A DNA stretch of 64,000 nt, taken from the NCBI GenBank assembly GCA_049323915.1, contig JBMOPC010000045.1:1-64000 (forward strand). The letters run 5' to 3'. The stretch's first letter is position 1. Each line of letters opens with the position of its first letter. Of the stretch, positions 34,556 through 43,290 are shown one piece after another. Origin of the DNA: BRHc4a sp049323915 (GTDB lineage: Bacteria; Bacillota; Desulfotomaculia; Desulfotomaculales; Desulfocucumaceae). The notes beneath the pieces were generated by a model. It saw only the letters and a program-made list of their open reading frames with translations. It made no database searches and was not told where the DNA came from. A program made the position numbers and the translations under genes.

Positions 34556-35615
34556 ATTTGATCCCGGACTGCTGGCAAGGGAGGACCTGAAAGATATGGA
34601 GCCCTACGATGCCTATTACTCCCCGGGTATAATAAGGATGGACGCCAATGAGAACCCCCACGACTTTCCGGACGAGGTGAAGGAATATCTGTTTTCCCAG
34701 ATCGGCCCTCAGTTTTTTGGCAGATACCCGGACTCCCGGGCCTACGACCTGGTGACCGACCTGGCCGGCTATTACGGGGTGAAGGCAGAAAAAATAGTAG
34801 TGGGGAACGGGTCGGATGAGCTTATACTGAATATAATGCTGGCATTTGGTGTCGGCAGGAAGGTTTTTGTGGCGTCACCAACGTTTTCCATGTACGGAAT
34901 ACACGCCAGGGTGGCCGGGGCACATACTGTGAATGTTCCCAGGGGAGCGGACTTTGAGGTTGACGTGGAAGGAATGATAGAGTCTGCCGGCGGTGAGCCC
35001 GGGGTTATTATAATCTGCAATCCCAACAATCCCACAGGCAACGCCACCGACCCCCGGGATATTGAAAGAATTGCCGGGTCGGTCAGCTCACTGGTGGTTG
35101 TGGACGAGGCATACATGGAATTCGGCGGTGAGTCCTGCATCCCGCTGCTTGACAGGTATCCGAACATACTGGTGATGAGGACGTTTTCCAAGGCCTTCGG
35201 GCTGGCCGGGCTCAGGGTGGGCTATCTTTTCGCCTCGCCGGAAGTGGTTTCGGAGCTAAAGAGAATAAAACAGCCGTTCAATGTGAACTCATTCTCTCAA
35301 ATGGCGGCCCGGTCCGCCCTCGTATTCAGAGAGCTTTTCATGGAGAGGATTAAAAGTATTATCCGGGACAGGGAAGTGCTGGAAAGCAGGCTGAAGTCCG
35401 TTCCGGGGGTGACAGTGTACCCCAGCGTGGCAAACTTTTTATTCTTTTCCGCCGGAAAACCATCGGAGGAGGTATACCGCCGGCTGCTGGCTGAAAGGGT
35501 AATGATCAGGTTCATAAGGGTTCCCGGCAGGGGGGACTTCCTGCGTGTGTCAGTGGGGACACCGGAGGAGAATGACACATTTATCGACAGGCTTTTGTCG
35601 GTCCTTGCGGCATAG
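34548..35615 (+). CDS. hisC: Histidinol-phosphate aminotransferase
   Basis: A PLP enzyme of fold type I converting imidazole acetol phosphate to histidinol phosphate. The 355-residue protein shows MDANENPHDFP, the NPNNPTGN motif, DEAYMEFGG, and the PLP lysine in FSKAFGLAGLRVGY. The ATG lies 8 nt inside the end of hisD. Standard length and position. Confidence 0.95.
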   Translation: MAEFDPGLLAREDLKDMEPYDAYYSPGIIRMDANENPHDFPDEVKEYLFSQIGPQFFGRYPDSRAYDLVTDLAGYYGVKAEKIVVGNGSDELILNIMLAFGVGRKVFVASPTFSMYGIHARVAGAHTVNVPRGADFEVDVEGMIESAGGEPGVIIICNPNNPTGNATDPRDIERIAGSVSSLVVVDEAYMEFGGESCIPLLDRYPNILVMRTFSKAFGLAGLRVGYLFASPEVVSELKRIKQPFNVNSFSQMAARSALVFRELFMERIKSIIRDREVLESRLKSVPGVTVYPSVANFLFFSAGKPSEEVYRRLLAERVMIRFIRVPGRGDFLRVSVGTPEENDTFIDRLLSVLAA

Positions 35616-35706
35616 CCAAAATTTTTAAGAGCATGCAGGAAATTAATACTGCCGTGGAAAATAATGATTGTTGGGGAAAATCAAAAGGGTAACGGGGTTT
35701 TTGATT

Positions 35707-36294
35707 TTGGAAAAAAGAAAGTCATATTTTGAAAGAAAAACCAGTGAGACCGAAATCAGTGTGGCCCTGAACGTGGACGGAGAGGGAAAGGTTGATGCTG
35801 TAACCGGTGTGGGGTTCTTTGACCACATGATCAACCTGTTGGGCAGGCATGCCGGTTTCGACCTGGAGCTTAAAGCCAGGGGAGACCTTCAGGTTGATGC
35901 CCACCATACTGTGGAAGATGTGGCCATATGCCTGGGCCGGGCTTTAAGGAAGGCCCTGGGGGAGAAAAAAGGCATCAACCGGTACGGGCATATAATTCTG
36001 CCCATGGATGAGGCACTGGTTATGGTTGCCCTTGATTTCAGCGGCAGGGGGTACCTGGGGCTGGAGGCCGTATTCACCTCCCCCAGGGTGGGAGACATGG
36101 ATACCGAACTGGTGGAGGAGTTTCTGAGGTCCTTTGCCCTGAACGGGGAGATCACATTGCATGTCAGGGTTTTAAGCGGAAGAAACGCGCACCATATCAT
36201 TGAAGCCATATTCAAGGGGCTTGCCAGGGCACTGAAAATGGCCGTGGCCCGTGACGGGGGGGAGGGGGTGCCATCCACAAAGGGTGTACTGTAA
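35707..36294 (+). CDS. hisB: Imidazoleglycerol-phosphate dehydratase
   Basis: A manganese enzyme with two pseudo-symmetric halves; the histidine-rich motifs GFFDHMINLLGRHAGF, DAHHTVEDVAICLG and NAHHIIEAIFKGLARAL are all present. I place the start at TTG 35707 (EKRKSYFERKTSET), with GGGG about 9 nt upstream; TTG 35701 and 35668 are alternatives. It is the monofunctional dehydratase, without a phosphatase domain. Confidence 0.94.
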   Translation: MEKRKSYFERKTSETEISVALNVDGEGKVDAVTGVGFFDHMINLLGRHAGFDLELKARGDLQVDAHHTVEDVAICLGRALRKALGEKKGINRYGHIILPMDEALVMVALDFSGRGYLGLEAVFTSPRVGDMDTELVEEFLRSFALNGEITLHVRVLSGRNAHHIIEAIFKGLARALKMAVARDGGEGVPSTKGVL

Positions 36295-36388
36295 GGCTGT
36301 TTGCACCTCTAAAGAAATATGTTGATTGATTTGTATTAAGGGCGAGGGTAAGGGTATTTTTTTTGTTTGTTTTATGGAGGGTACTATT

Positions 36389-37000
36389 TTGATCGCCATC
36401 ATCGACTATGGAATGGGTAACCTTCGGAGCGTTGAGAAAGGCTTTGAAAAAGTAGGGGTCAGGGTAAAGGTGGTTACCGATCCGGATGAGGTTGACCGCG
36501 CCCGAGGTGTTGTGCTCCCGGGTGTCGGGGCCTTTGCCGACGCCATGGAAAACCTCAAAAATGCGGGAATGGATGAAGCCGTTAAAAGAGCCATAAAGGA
36601 TGGGAGGCCTTTTCTGGGAATTTGCCTCGGGCTTCAGCTTTTGTTCGAGGCCAGCGAGGAATGGGGGCACAGCCACGGCCTTGGTATACTGCCCGGTCTT
36701 GTAAGGAGGCTTCCGGAGAAACTGAAGGTGCCTCACATGGGCTGGAATCAGGTCAAATTTACGGGGGATCACCCTGTATTCCGGGGCATACCTGATAATT
36801 CGTCATTTTATTTTGTTCATTCTTACTATGTTGACCCTGAGGAGCAAAAGGTCAAGGCCGGTGTCACCGATTACGGCTTGAGTTTTGCCTCAGCCGTTGG
36901 TTATGAAAATGTGTTTGCCATCCAGTTTCACCCGGAAAAGAGTAGTGCCCTTGGTCTGCGAATACTGCGGAATTTTGGGGGGATTGTGGAAAAATGTTGA
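36389..37000 (+). CDS. hisH: Imidazole glycerol phosphate synthase glutaminase subunit
   Basis: Supplies ammonia to HisF. The product starts IAIIDYGMGNLRSV, has the nucleophile Cys in LGICLGLQLLFE and His-Glu in QFHPEKS. TTG at 36389 has GGAGGG (36376-36381) 7 nt upstream; ATG 36374 overlaps that SD. The 3' end overlaps hisA by 7 nt. Confidence 0.94.
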   Translation: MIAIIDYGMGNLRSVEKGFEKVGVRVKVVTDPDEVDRARGVVLPGVGAFADAMENLKNAGMDEAVKRAIKDGRPFLGICLGLQLLFEASEEWGHSHGLGILPGLVRRLPEKLKVPHMGWNQVKFTGDHPVFRGIPDNSSFYFVHSYYVDPEEQKVKAGVTDYGLSFASAVGYENVFAIQFHPEKSSALGLRILRNFGGIVEKC

Positions 37001-37740
37001 TATATCCTGCTATCGATATTCGTGAGGGGCGTTGTGTCCGACTGGTGGAAGGCCGGCTGGACAGGGAAACGGTTTATTCAGATGATCCGGCGGCCATGGC
37101 CGGGCTGTGGCAGGAAAAAGGCGCCCGCTGGCTGCATGTGGTGGACCTGGACGGTGCCTTCAGCGGTTCTCCCAAAAACTTGGACGTGGTCAGGAGAATA
37201 AGGGAGACTGTGAATATTCCCATACAGGTTGGGGGCGGCATCCGGGACATCAAGGTGATTGATGATCTTCTCAAGATAGGTATAAACAGGGTTATACTGG
37301 GTACGGTGGCCATAAACGACCCTGAAATGGTGGCAGCCGCCAGCGCAAGGTATCAGGACGCCGTGGCTGTGGGAATAGACGCCAAGGATGGCAAGGTGGC
37401 CATCGAGGGGTGGGGTGTAACCGCAGAAAAGGATGCGCTGGACCTGGCCCTGGAAGTAAAGGGGTTTGGAGTCAGGCGGGTTATATATACGGATATATGG
37501 CGGGATGGAACACTAAAAGGCCCCAATGTGGCCGCTGTCAGTGAAATGGCCAGGGTTACCGGACTAAAGGTGATTGCTTCGGGGGGAATAAGCACCCTGG
37601 ATGATTTATGGTCTATAAAGAAGCTTGAGCAACTGGGCGTCGAGGGCGTCATTATGGGCAAGTCACTTTATGCCGGAGCTGTGGCGCTGGAGGATGCGCT
37701 GTCCCTGGCGGAGGTGGAACTGGAGGAAAACGCGTGCTGA
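36994..37740 (+). CDS. hisA: ProFAR isomerase HisA
   Basis: A (beta/alpha)8 barrel isomerase. The 248-residue protein begins MLIYPAIDIREGRCVRL and has VVDLDGAFSG, VGGGIRDI and ASGGISTLDD in the half-barrel repeats. It overlaps both hisH and hisF, so the three are translationally linked. Confidence 0.95.
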   Translation: MLIYPAIDIREGRCVRLVEGRLDRETVYSDDPAAMAGLWQEKGARWLHVVDLDGAFSGSPKNLDVVRRIRETVNIPIQVGGGIRDIKVIDDLLKIGINRVILGTVAINDPEMVAAASARYQDAVAVGIDAKDGKVAIEGWGVTAEKDALDLALEVKGFGVRRVIYTDIWRDGTLKGPNVAAVSEMARVTGLKVIASGGISTLDDLWSIKKLEQLGVEGVIMGKSLYAGAVALEDALSLAEVELEENAC

Positions 37741-38492
37741 CCAAAAGGATTATACCCTGCCTGGATGTTACCGGAGGGCGTGTTGTAAAAGGTACAAACT
37801 TTGTCAACCTGCGGGATGCCGGAGACCCTGTGGAACTGGCCGCCGTTTACGACCGCGAGGGGGCCGACGAGCTGGTGTTCCTGGACATAACGGCATCGGC
37901 CGAGGGGAGAAAAACGGTGTTGGACATGGTTTACCGGACGGCCGGGGAGGTTTTTATACCATTTACGGTGGGCGGGGGAATCAGCACGCTGGAAGACATA
38001 CGGCAAATGCTTACCGCCGGGGCGGACAAGGTATCAATAAACACGGCGGCGGTAAAGGACCCGGAACTGGTGTCCAGGGCCTCCAACCGCTTTGGCAGCC
38101 AGTGCATAGTGGTGGCCATAGATGCCAGGCGGTCTGGTGACGGGAGCTGGGAGGTTTATATACACGGAGGAAGGACGCCCACCGGGATTGACGCGGTGGG
38201 GTGGGCAAAAAGGGTCGAGTCGCTGGGCGCAGGTGAGATATTGCTGACAAGCATGGACAGGGACGGCACAAAGGACGGGTACGACCTGGAGATCACCCGC
38301 GCCATAGCCGGATCGGTCAGGATACCGGTGATAGCTTCCGGAGGAGTGGGAACCCTTGACCATATAGTTGAGGGACTGACAGAGGGCGAGGCCGACGCAG
38401 CCCTGGCGGCTTCAATATTCCATTTCGGCGAATATAGCATAAGAGAGGTAAAAGAATATCTGAGGAACAGTGGAGTGCCCGTAAGAATTTAA
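37734..38492 (+). CDS. hisF: Imidazole glycerol phosphate synthase cyclase subunit
   Basis: Partner of HisH. The 252-residue barrel begins LTKRIIPCLDVTGGRVVKGTNF (residues 1-22), with the catalytic Asp in IPCLD and the second in LLTSMDRDGTKDGYDLE. GTG start preceded by TGGAGG. Its end is 40 nt from hisI. Confidence 0.96.
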   Translation: MLTKRIIPCLDVTGGRVVKGTNFVNLRDAGDPVELAAVYDREGADELVFLDITASAEGRKTVLDMVYRTAGEVFIPFTVGGGISTLEDIRQMLTAGADKVSINTAAVKDPELVSRASNRFGSQCIVVAIDARRSGDGSWEVYIHGGRTPTGIDAVGWAKRVESLGAGEILLTSMDRDGTKDGYDLEITRAIAGSVRIPVIASGGVGTLDHIVEGLTEGEADAALAASIFHFGEYSIREVKEYLRNSGVPVRI

Positions 38493-38532
38493 GACAGAAT
38501 AACTATTGCAGAGAATTGGGGGTTCAGGGCAG

Positions 38533-38961
38533 TTGCCTTTTGCTATTGATTCTTTAAAATACAGCGAAGACGGACTGATCCCTGCCATTGTGCAGGATTA
38601 TGACACCGGTGCGGTGCTGATGATGGCGTATATGAACCGGGAGGCGGTTAAAAGGACACTTGAGAGCGGGGAGACCTGGTTCTGGAGCCGGAGCCGGAAA
38701 AAATTCTGGCATAAGGGTGAGACATCGGGGAATACACAGAAGATCAGGGAAATATATTACGACTGCGACGGGGACACACTGCTGCTAAAGGTGACCCAAA
38801 AGGGGGCCGCCTGCCACGAGGGGTATTTCAGCTGTTTCCATTATCGCATTGACTCCGGCGGGACGGTTTCAACAGTGGGGGACAAATATTTCGATCCTGA
38901 AGAAGTTTACGGGGAAACCCATAAAAACCAGCCTGCTGGACCGGCTTCTGAAAAAAAGTGA
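38533..38961 (+). CDS. hisI: Phosphoribosyl-AMP cyclohydrolase
   Basis: Opens the purine ring in histidine synthesis. The zinc cysteines are seen in YYDCDGDTLLLKV and GAACHEGYFSCF, and WFWSRSRKKFWHKGE is the family signature. There is no HisE domain behind it, and no separate hisE follows. Start uncertain: TTG 38533 with GGGGG upstream is preferred to TTG 38506. The last roughly 20 residues are a polar tail. Confidence 0.92.
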   Translation: MPFAIDSLKYSEDGLIPAIVQDYDTGAVLMMAYMNREAVKRTLESGETWFWSRSRKKFWHKGETSGNTQKIREIYYDCDGDTLLLKVTQKGAACHEGYFSCFHYRIDSGGTVSTVGDKYFDPEEVYGETHKNQPAGPASEKK

Positions 38962-38999
38962 TATAATTTATAGCATGATGATTCAGGATAAGTGATGAT

Positions 39000-39743
39000 A
39001 TGGATTTTATGCCGGTAAAAACCAAAAGAGCCGTGGAAACAATAATAGAACAGATAAAGGAACTTATTTTGTCCGGGGAGCTTCAGCCCGGGGACAGGTT
39101 GCTGGCTGAGCGGGAACTGGCTGAAAAGCTTCAGGTCAGCAGGGCGTCGGTCAGGGAGGCGCTGTCGGCGCTGAACATGGCCGGGATATTGGAAATAAAG
39201 CACGGCGAGGGAATTTATCTTAGAAAAGCAGGGTCCAGCGATGTGATTGAGCCCCTCTCCATTTTGATGCTGCTGGAGAGGAATAAGATAAGAAACGTTC
39301 TTGATGTGAGAAAGGCGCTGGAGGTTGAGTCAGCCGGACTTGCGGCCGAGAGGCACAGGCCGGAAGAATTGATGGGGATGAAAAAGGCCCTGCAGGAGAT
39401 GGAAGAAGACCTGATAACGGGAGACACCGGAGAGAAGGCCGACCTCAGGTTCCATTTCGCCATTGCGGAGTGCACGGACAACCCTTTGCTTATAAGGCTT
39501 ATGAGCACCATGCACGACACCATGAAGCAGACTCTTAAGGCCACCCGGAAGCTCTGGATAGCTTCGACCTCGGGCACTACCCGCAGGCTTTTTGAGGAGC
39601 ACCAGGATATATACAACGCCATTGCCTCAAGGGACAGGGAAAGGGCCAGGGAATTGATGTACCAGCACCTTTACAAGGTCGAAAGAGAATTTGAAAGGGT
39701 TCACAGACTCAACATGTCTGCCGGTGACGACAAGTTGCGTTAG
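39000..39743 (+). CDS. GntR-family regulator, FadR (FCD) type
   Basis: A 247-residue repressor/activator. The N-terminal winged helix is clear (ELQPGDRLLAERELAEKLQVSRASVREAL and the wing GEGIYLRK); the C-terminal FCD ligand domain follows with RFHFAIAECTDNPLL and a conserved His in EEHQDIYNAI. FCD regulators sense small organic acids. The adjacent his genes give no clue to its targets. It ends with a hairpin. Confidence 0.9.
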   Translation: MDFMPVKTKRAVETIIEQIKELILSGELQPGDRLLAERELAEKLQVSRASVREALSALNMAGILEIKHGEGIYLRKAGSSDVIEPLSILMLLERNKIRNVLDVRKALEVESAGLAAERHRPEELMGMKKALQEMEEDLITGDTGEKADLRFHFAIAECTDNPLLIRLMSTMHDTMKQTLKATRKLWIASTSGTTRRLFEEHQDIYNAIASRDRERARELMYQHLYKVEREFERVHRLNMSAGDDKLR

Positions 39744-39785
39744 CAAGAGTGCTGAATTCAAAAAAAGCTGCGGGAAAACAGTAAG

Positions 39786-39812
39786 GGAGCAACTTAAGCG
39801 GTTGCTCCTTCG
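39786..39812 (+). terminator. Hairpin after the GntR gene
   Basis: GGAGCAAC and GTTGCTCC form a stem with a 7-nt loop, followed by TTCG; T-tract is weak. It separates two genes on opposite strands. Confidence 0.5.
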
Positions 39813-39843
39813 AATATTGCAACCATAGCCGGCGCCGGGGATG

Positions 39844-39984
39844 CTATTTCTCGAATTTTTTTTCCAGTATAATCTCTCCCAGTTCCCTGGCCAGTTTGAT
39901 TATCTGATCTGTCTTTTCCTTTTCGTCCAGATCGGATTGCTTTATCCTGTTTATCTCGCTTATTATTTCCTGCCTTCTATCCAT
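39844..39984 (-). CDS. Small Spo0E-like protein (46 aa)
   Basis: A short frame beginning MDRRQEIISEINRIKQSD and ending LGEIILEKKFEK. The pattern of two helices (EINRIK ... QIIKLARELGEIIL) resembles the Spo0E-like family of small aspartyl-phosphate phosphatases that dephosphorylate Spo0A-P. The motif SQELD of the family is ARELG here, so the match is imperfect and activity doubtful. GGGTGAT stands 5 nt before the ATG. This is consistent with a spore-former. No other gene is in this 420-nt gap. Confidence 0.5.
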   Translation of the reverse strand: MDRRQEIISEINRIKQSDLDEKEKTDQIIKLARELGEIILEKKFEK

Positions 39985-40124
39985 TAATAATCACCCTGTA
40001 ACATTATATATAATTCTGGAAGTTTATCCAATACCTGTTTTAAAAAAGTTTGTTTTTTTTCACTTTTTTTAATGCTTGCAGGTAAGACATAATTCCAGTT
40101 GTTTTTAGTGATACCGGGATATGG

Positions 40125-40130
40125 TATAAT
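40125..40130 (+). promoter_or_regulatory. Extended -10 promoter of pcrA
   Basis: TATAAT preceded by TGG (ATGGTATAAT), 40 nt before the start codon; the same extended -10 is used before khtTU. A good -35 is not seen at standard spacing. Confidence 0.55.
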
Positions 40131-40169
40131 CTGCTTTGGTATTATCAATGCATATTTAGGAGAAAAGTG

Positions 40170-42380
40170 ATGGATTTGCTTAAAAACCTGAATGAGGCCC
40201 AGAGGGAGGCCGTATTGTACAACGAAGGACCGCTGCTGGTGCTGGCCGGCGCGGGGAGCGGAAAGACCCGGGTGCTTACCACCAAGGTGGCCAGCCTAAT
40301 ATTGAAGGGTATTGTTCGCCCATGGGAGATACTGGCCATAACCTTTACAAACAAGGCCGCCCAGGAAATGAAAGAGCGTGTGTCGGCACTGGCGCCTGAA
40401 AACGTCAGGGATATGTGGGTATGCACCTTTCACGCGGCATGCATGCGGATTCTGAGGAGGCAGGCCTCATTCGCCGGTTATACCGGGAATTTTGCGATAT
40501 ATGACGAGGGAGATCAGCAGACGGTGATAAAAAGCTGCCTCAGGGAACTGAATATAGATGAAAAAAGGTTTCCGCCAAAGTCTATAAGCTTTTCCATATC
40601 CCAGGCCAAAAACCGTCTGGTGGGGCCGGATGAGTTTGATGAACAGGCTTACGATTATTATTCCAGGGTGGTGTCCAGGGTTTACAGGCTGTATCAGGAA
40701 AAGCTGCTGGCTAACAACGCACTGGACTTTGACGACATTCTCGAAGTCACGGTAAGGCTTTTCAGGCGGAACCCCAATGTGCTGAAATATTACCAGAACA
40801 AGTTCAGATATATACTGGTTGACGAATACCAGGACACCAACCACGCCCAGTACGTTCTGATAAAAATGCTGGCCGGTGACCACAGGAACATCTGCGTGGT
40901 GGGTGATCCGGACCAGGGGATTTACAGCTGGCGGGGAGCCGATATAAACAACATAATGGATTTTGAGAAGGACTACCCGGAGGCAAGGGTAATAACTCTT
41001 GATCAGAACTACCGCTCCACTCAGACCATACTGGACGCGGCAAATCATGTTATAAAAAACAACCCCGACCGCAGGGAGAAAAAGCTGTGGACGGCCGAGG
41101 CCGCGGGAGTCCCGGTGATTTTGTACACCGGCGGCACCGAGCGGGAAGAAGCTGAGTTTGTGGCCGGAAGGATTGAAAAACTCCATATTGGCAAGGATAT
41201 AAAGTACGGTGATTTTGCAGTTTTTTACAGGGCCCACGCCATGTCAAGGGCAATTGAGGAGGTGTTCGTAAGAAGGGGAATACCTTACAAGATGATTGGG
41301 GGGCTGAAGTTCTACGATCGCAAGGAGATAAAGGAATTAATGGCCTACCTCAGGATTTTGGACAACCCGGCGGACACAGTAAGCCTTTCCAGGGTAATCA
41401 ATGTGCCAAAAAGAGGAGTTGGTGAGTCGTCACTGCAAAAAATACTGACCTTTGCGGCGGTTCATGGCATAAACTGTGTGGAAGCCCTGGGCAGGGCCTC
41501 CGAAATAGGAGGGCTGGCCGCAAAAGCCAGGAAAGAGTGTGAAAAGCTGGGTAAATTTCTAAAAGAGACTGCCCGTAAGGCGCCGGATTCTCCGGTCACC
41601 GACATTGTGGAGGCTATACTGGAAGGCACCGGCTACTGGGCTGAGCTGGAGGCCGAAAAAACGGTTGAATCGGTTACCCGGCAGGAAAACCTGAGGGAGT
41701 TTATGACTGTCACCGGAGAATTTGACCGGAATGCCGGGGAAAAAACACTGACCGAATTTTTAAGCGGGGTGGCGCTGGTGGCTGATGCCGACAGTTTTGA
41801 CAGCGGGTCGGACCAGGTTGCCCTGATTACTCTTCACGGAGCCAAAGGCCTTGAATTCCCGGTGGTCTTTCTTATAGGAATGGAAGAAGGGGTGTTTCCC
41901 CATTCAAGATCTCTGGAAGAGCCCTCTGAGATGTATGAGGAGCGCAGGCTGGCCTATGTGGGCATTACAAGGGCAAAAAAGATTATCTACCTTACCAGGT
42001 GCTGGCAGAGGACTCTTTACGGAACCACAAGGTTTAACCAGCCCTCCCGGTTTTTAAGCGAGATACCCGGGCATCTGACCAGCAAGGAGGACCCGCTGGA
42101 CTACGGCGGGGATATTCCGCCGAAACAGGAGGAAGGAACCGGGGCGGGCTTCAGAGCGGTATCACTGCTGGCGGGCCGCGCGGCCCACAATGGCGGCCCC
42201 GGCAAAAAGGCCGGTGCCGGGGAATTTTGCCGGGGGGACAGTGTCAGGCACTCAAAGTGGGGTGTGGGGACGGTACTGGATGTCAGGGGCAGGGGGGACT
42301 CGGCGGAATTAAGAATAGAATTTCCCGGACTGGGGGTAAAAACACTTCTTGCCAAATACGCCCCCCTGGAAAAGGTATAA
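40170..42380 (+). CDS. pcrA: ATP-dependent DNA helicase PcrA/UvrD
   Basis: A superfamily 1A helicase for repair and replication. The 736-residue protein has Walker A LAGAGSGKTRVL, motif II VDEYQDTNHAQY, motif III GDPDQGIYSWRGAD, and motif V/VI in LITLHGAKGLEFPVVFL and YVGITRAKK. The C-terminal Tudor-like RNA-polymerase-binding region (GDSVRHSKWGVGTVLDV) is typical of PcrA. It forms an operon with amj and ligA. Confidence 0.95.
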   Translation: MDLLKNLNEAQREAVLYNEGPLLVLAGAGSGKTRVLTTKVASLILKGIVRPWEILAITFTNKAAQEMKERVSALAPENVRDMWVCTFHAACMRILRRQASFAGYTGNFAIYDEGDQQTVIKSCLRELNIDEKRFPPKSISFSISQAKNRLVGPDEFDEQAYDYYSRVVSRVYRLYQEKLLANNALDFDDILEVTVRLFRRNPNVLKYYQNKFRYILVDEYQDTNHAQYVLIKMLAGDHRNICVVGDPDQGIYSWRGADINNIMDFEKDYPEARVITLDQNYRSTQTILDAANHVIKNNPDRREKKLWTAEAAGVPVILYTGGTEREEAEFVAGRIEKLHIGKDIKYGDFAVFYRAHAMSRAIEEVFVRRGIPYKMIGGLKFYDRKEIKELMAYLRILDNPADTVSLSRVINVPKRGVGESSLQKILTFAAVHGINCVEALGRASEIGGLAAKARKECEKLGKFLKETARKAPDSPVTDIVEAILEGTGYWAELEAEKTVESVTRQENLREFMTVTGEFDRNAGEKTLTEFLSGVALVADADSFDSGSDQVALITLHGAKGLEFPVVFLIGMEEGVFPHSRSLEEPSEMYEERRLAYVGITRAKKIIYLTRCWQRTLYGTTRFNQPSRFLSEIPGHLTSKEDPLDYGGDIPPKQEEGTGAGFRAVSLLAGRAAHNGGPGKKAGAGEFCRGDSVRHSKWGVGTVLDVRGRGDSAELRIEFPGLGVKTLLAKYAPLEKV

Positions 42381-42389
42381 AGGATATGA

Positions 42390-43274
42390 GTGACTCTTAT
42401 GGACCGACTGCTGCTGGTGGCATTGCTTACGTCCGTTATACACCTCATCAACACATTGATATACTCGGCCAGGGTGTCAGGGGTGATAACGGGGCGGCTG
42501 GCCACGGCAATATCTCTTTTTAACGTTATTTTTCTCTTATCAAGCACAGCCAACATGATACAGGGACCCCTACTGGCCACCATGGTGGAGGGGGCCATAC
42601 ACAGGGGAGGGATGGAAAGCGCCATCGCAGGCAGTGGAATGGCGGGCGACTTTCCTTCCGGATACCTTTACCAGGTCGGTATTCTGGCCGGAGATTTCAG
42701 GCTGGTGATACTTTCTGCCGCTGTGGGAACGATTATAGGCATACTGCTGATGCCCGCTTTCGAAACGGTATTTGTCAAGTTCATACTGATATTCGAAAGG
42801 GTGGGAACAGTGCCGGGCGCAGTGCTTTCTCTTATTTTCCCCCGGGGGGGGCCGGCGCGCCGCACCGCGTCAATAACATTTCCAGCCCGGCCTGTGCCTG
42901 GGATCCGGGGAGAGGCTGCCTTGCGAGGGCTTCCCCCGATGTTCCTGATAATGAACGTAATCGTGACCGGTATATTTACCACCGGAGTACTTTCGGCACT
43001 GTTCGCCGGCGCCCTTTACCCGGGGTACCGCGCCTCGGCCACAATGCTTGCATCGGTGGTGAACGGGATGGCCCAGGTGCTTTTCGCCACCGTTGTAGAC
43101 CCCGCCGCAGCCAGGATAACAGACCAGGCAGTGAGCGGCTTAAGGGATAAATCCGAGGTGCGCAGGATGGCCTATTACCTGGCGGGGACCAGGCTGGCCG
43201 GCACATTTCTGGCCCAGGCCATATTTATACCGGCGGCTCAGCTGATCAGGCTGGTGGCGGTGACTATTACATAG
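42390..43274 (+). CDS. amj: Lipid II flippase, Amj family
   Basis: Amj flips lipid II across the membrane as an alternative to MurJ. The 294-residue membrane protein has about 6-8 hydrophobic segments and family sequence at HLINTLIYSARVSGV and the LSSTANMIQGPLLA motif. The central part (about residues 145-175) is a basic, Pro/Arg-rich loop. GTG 42390 is preferred; ATG 42399 is possible. It lies between pcrA and ligA, an unusual place. Confidence 0.85.
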   Translation: MTLMDRLLLVALLTSVIHLINTLIYSARVSGVITGRLATAISLFNVIFLLSSTANMIQGPLLATMVEGAIHRGGMESAIAGSGMAGDFPSGYLYQVGILAGDFRLVILSAAVGTIIGILLMPAFETVFVKFILIFERVGTVPGAVLSLIFPRGGPARRTASITFPARPVPGIRGEAALRGLPPMFLIMNVIVTGIFTTGVLSALFAGALYPGYRASATMLASVVNGMAQVLFATVVDPAAARITDQAVSGLRDKSEVRRMAYYLAGTRLAGTFLAQAIFIPAAQLIRLVAVTIT

Positions 43275-43290
43275 TGTAAGGTGGTATGTT

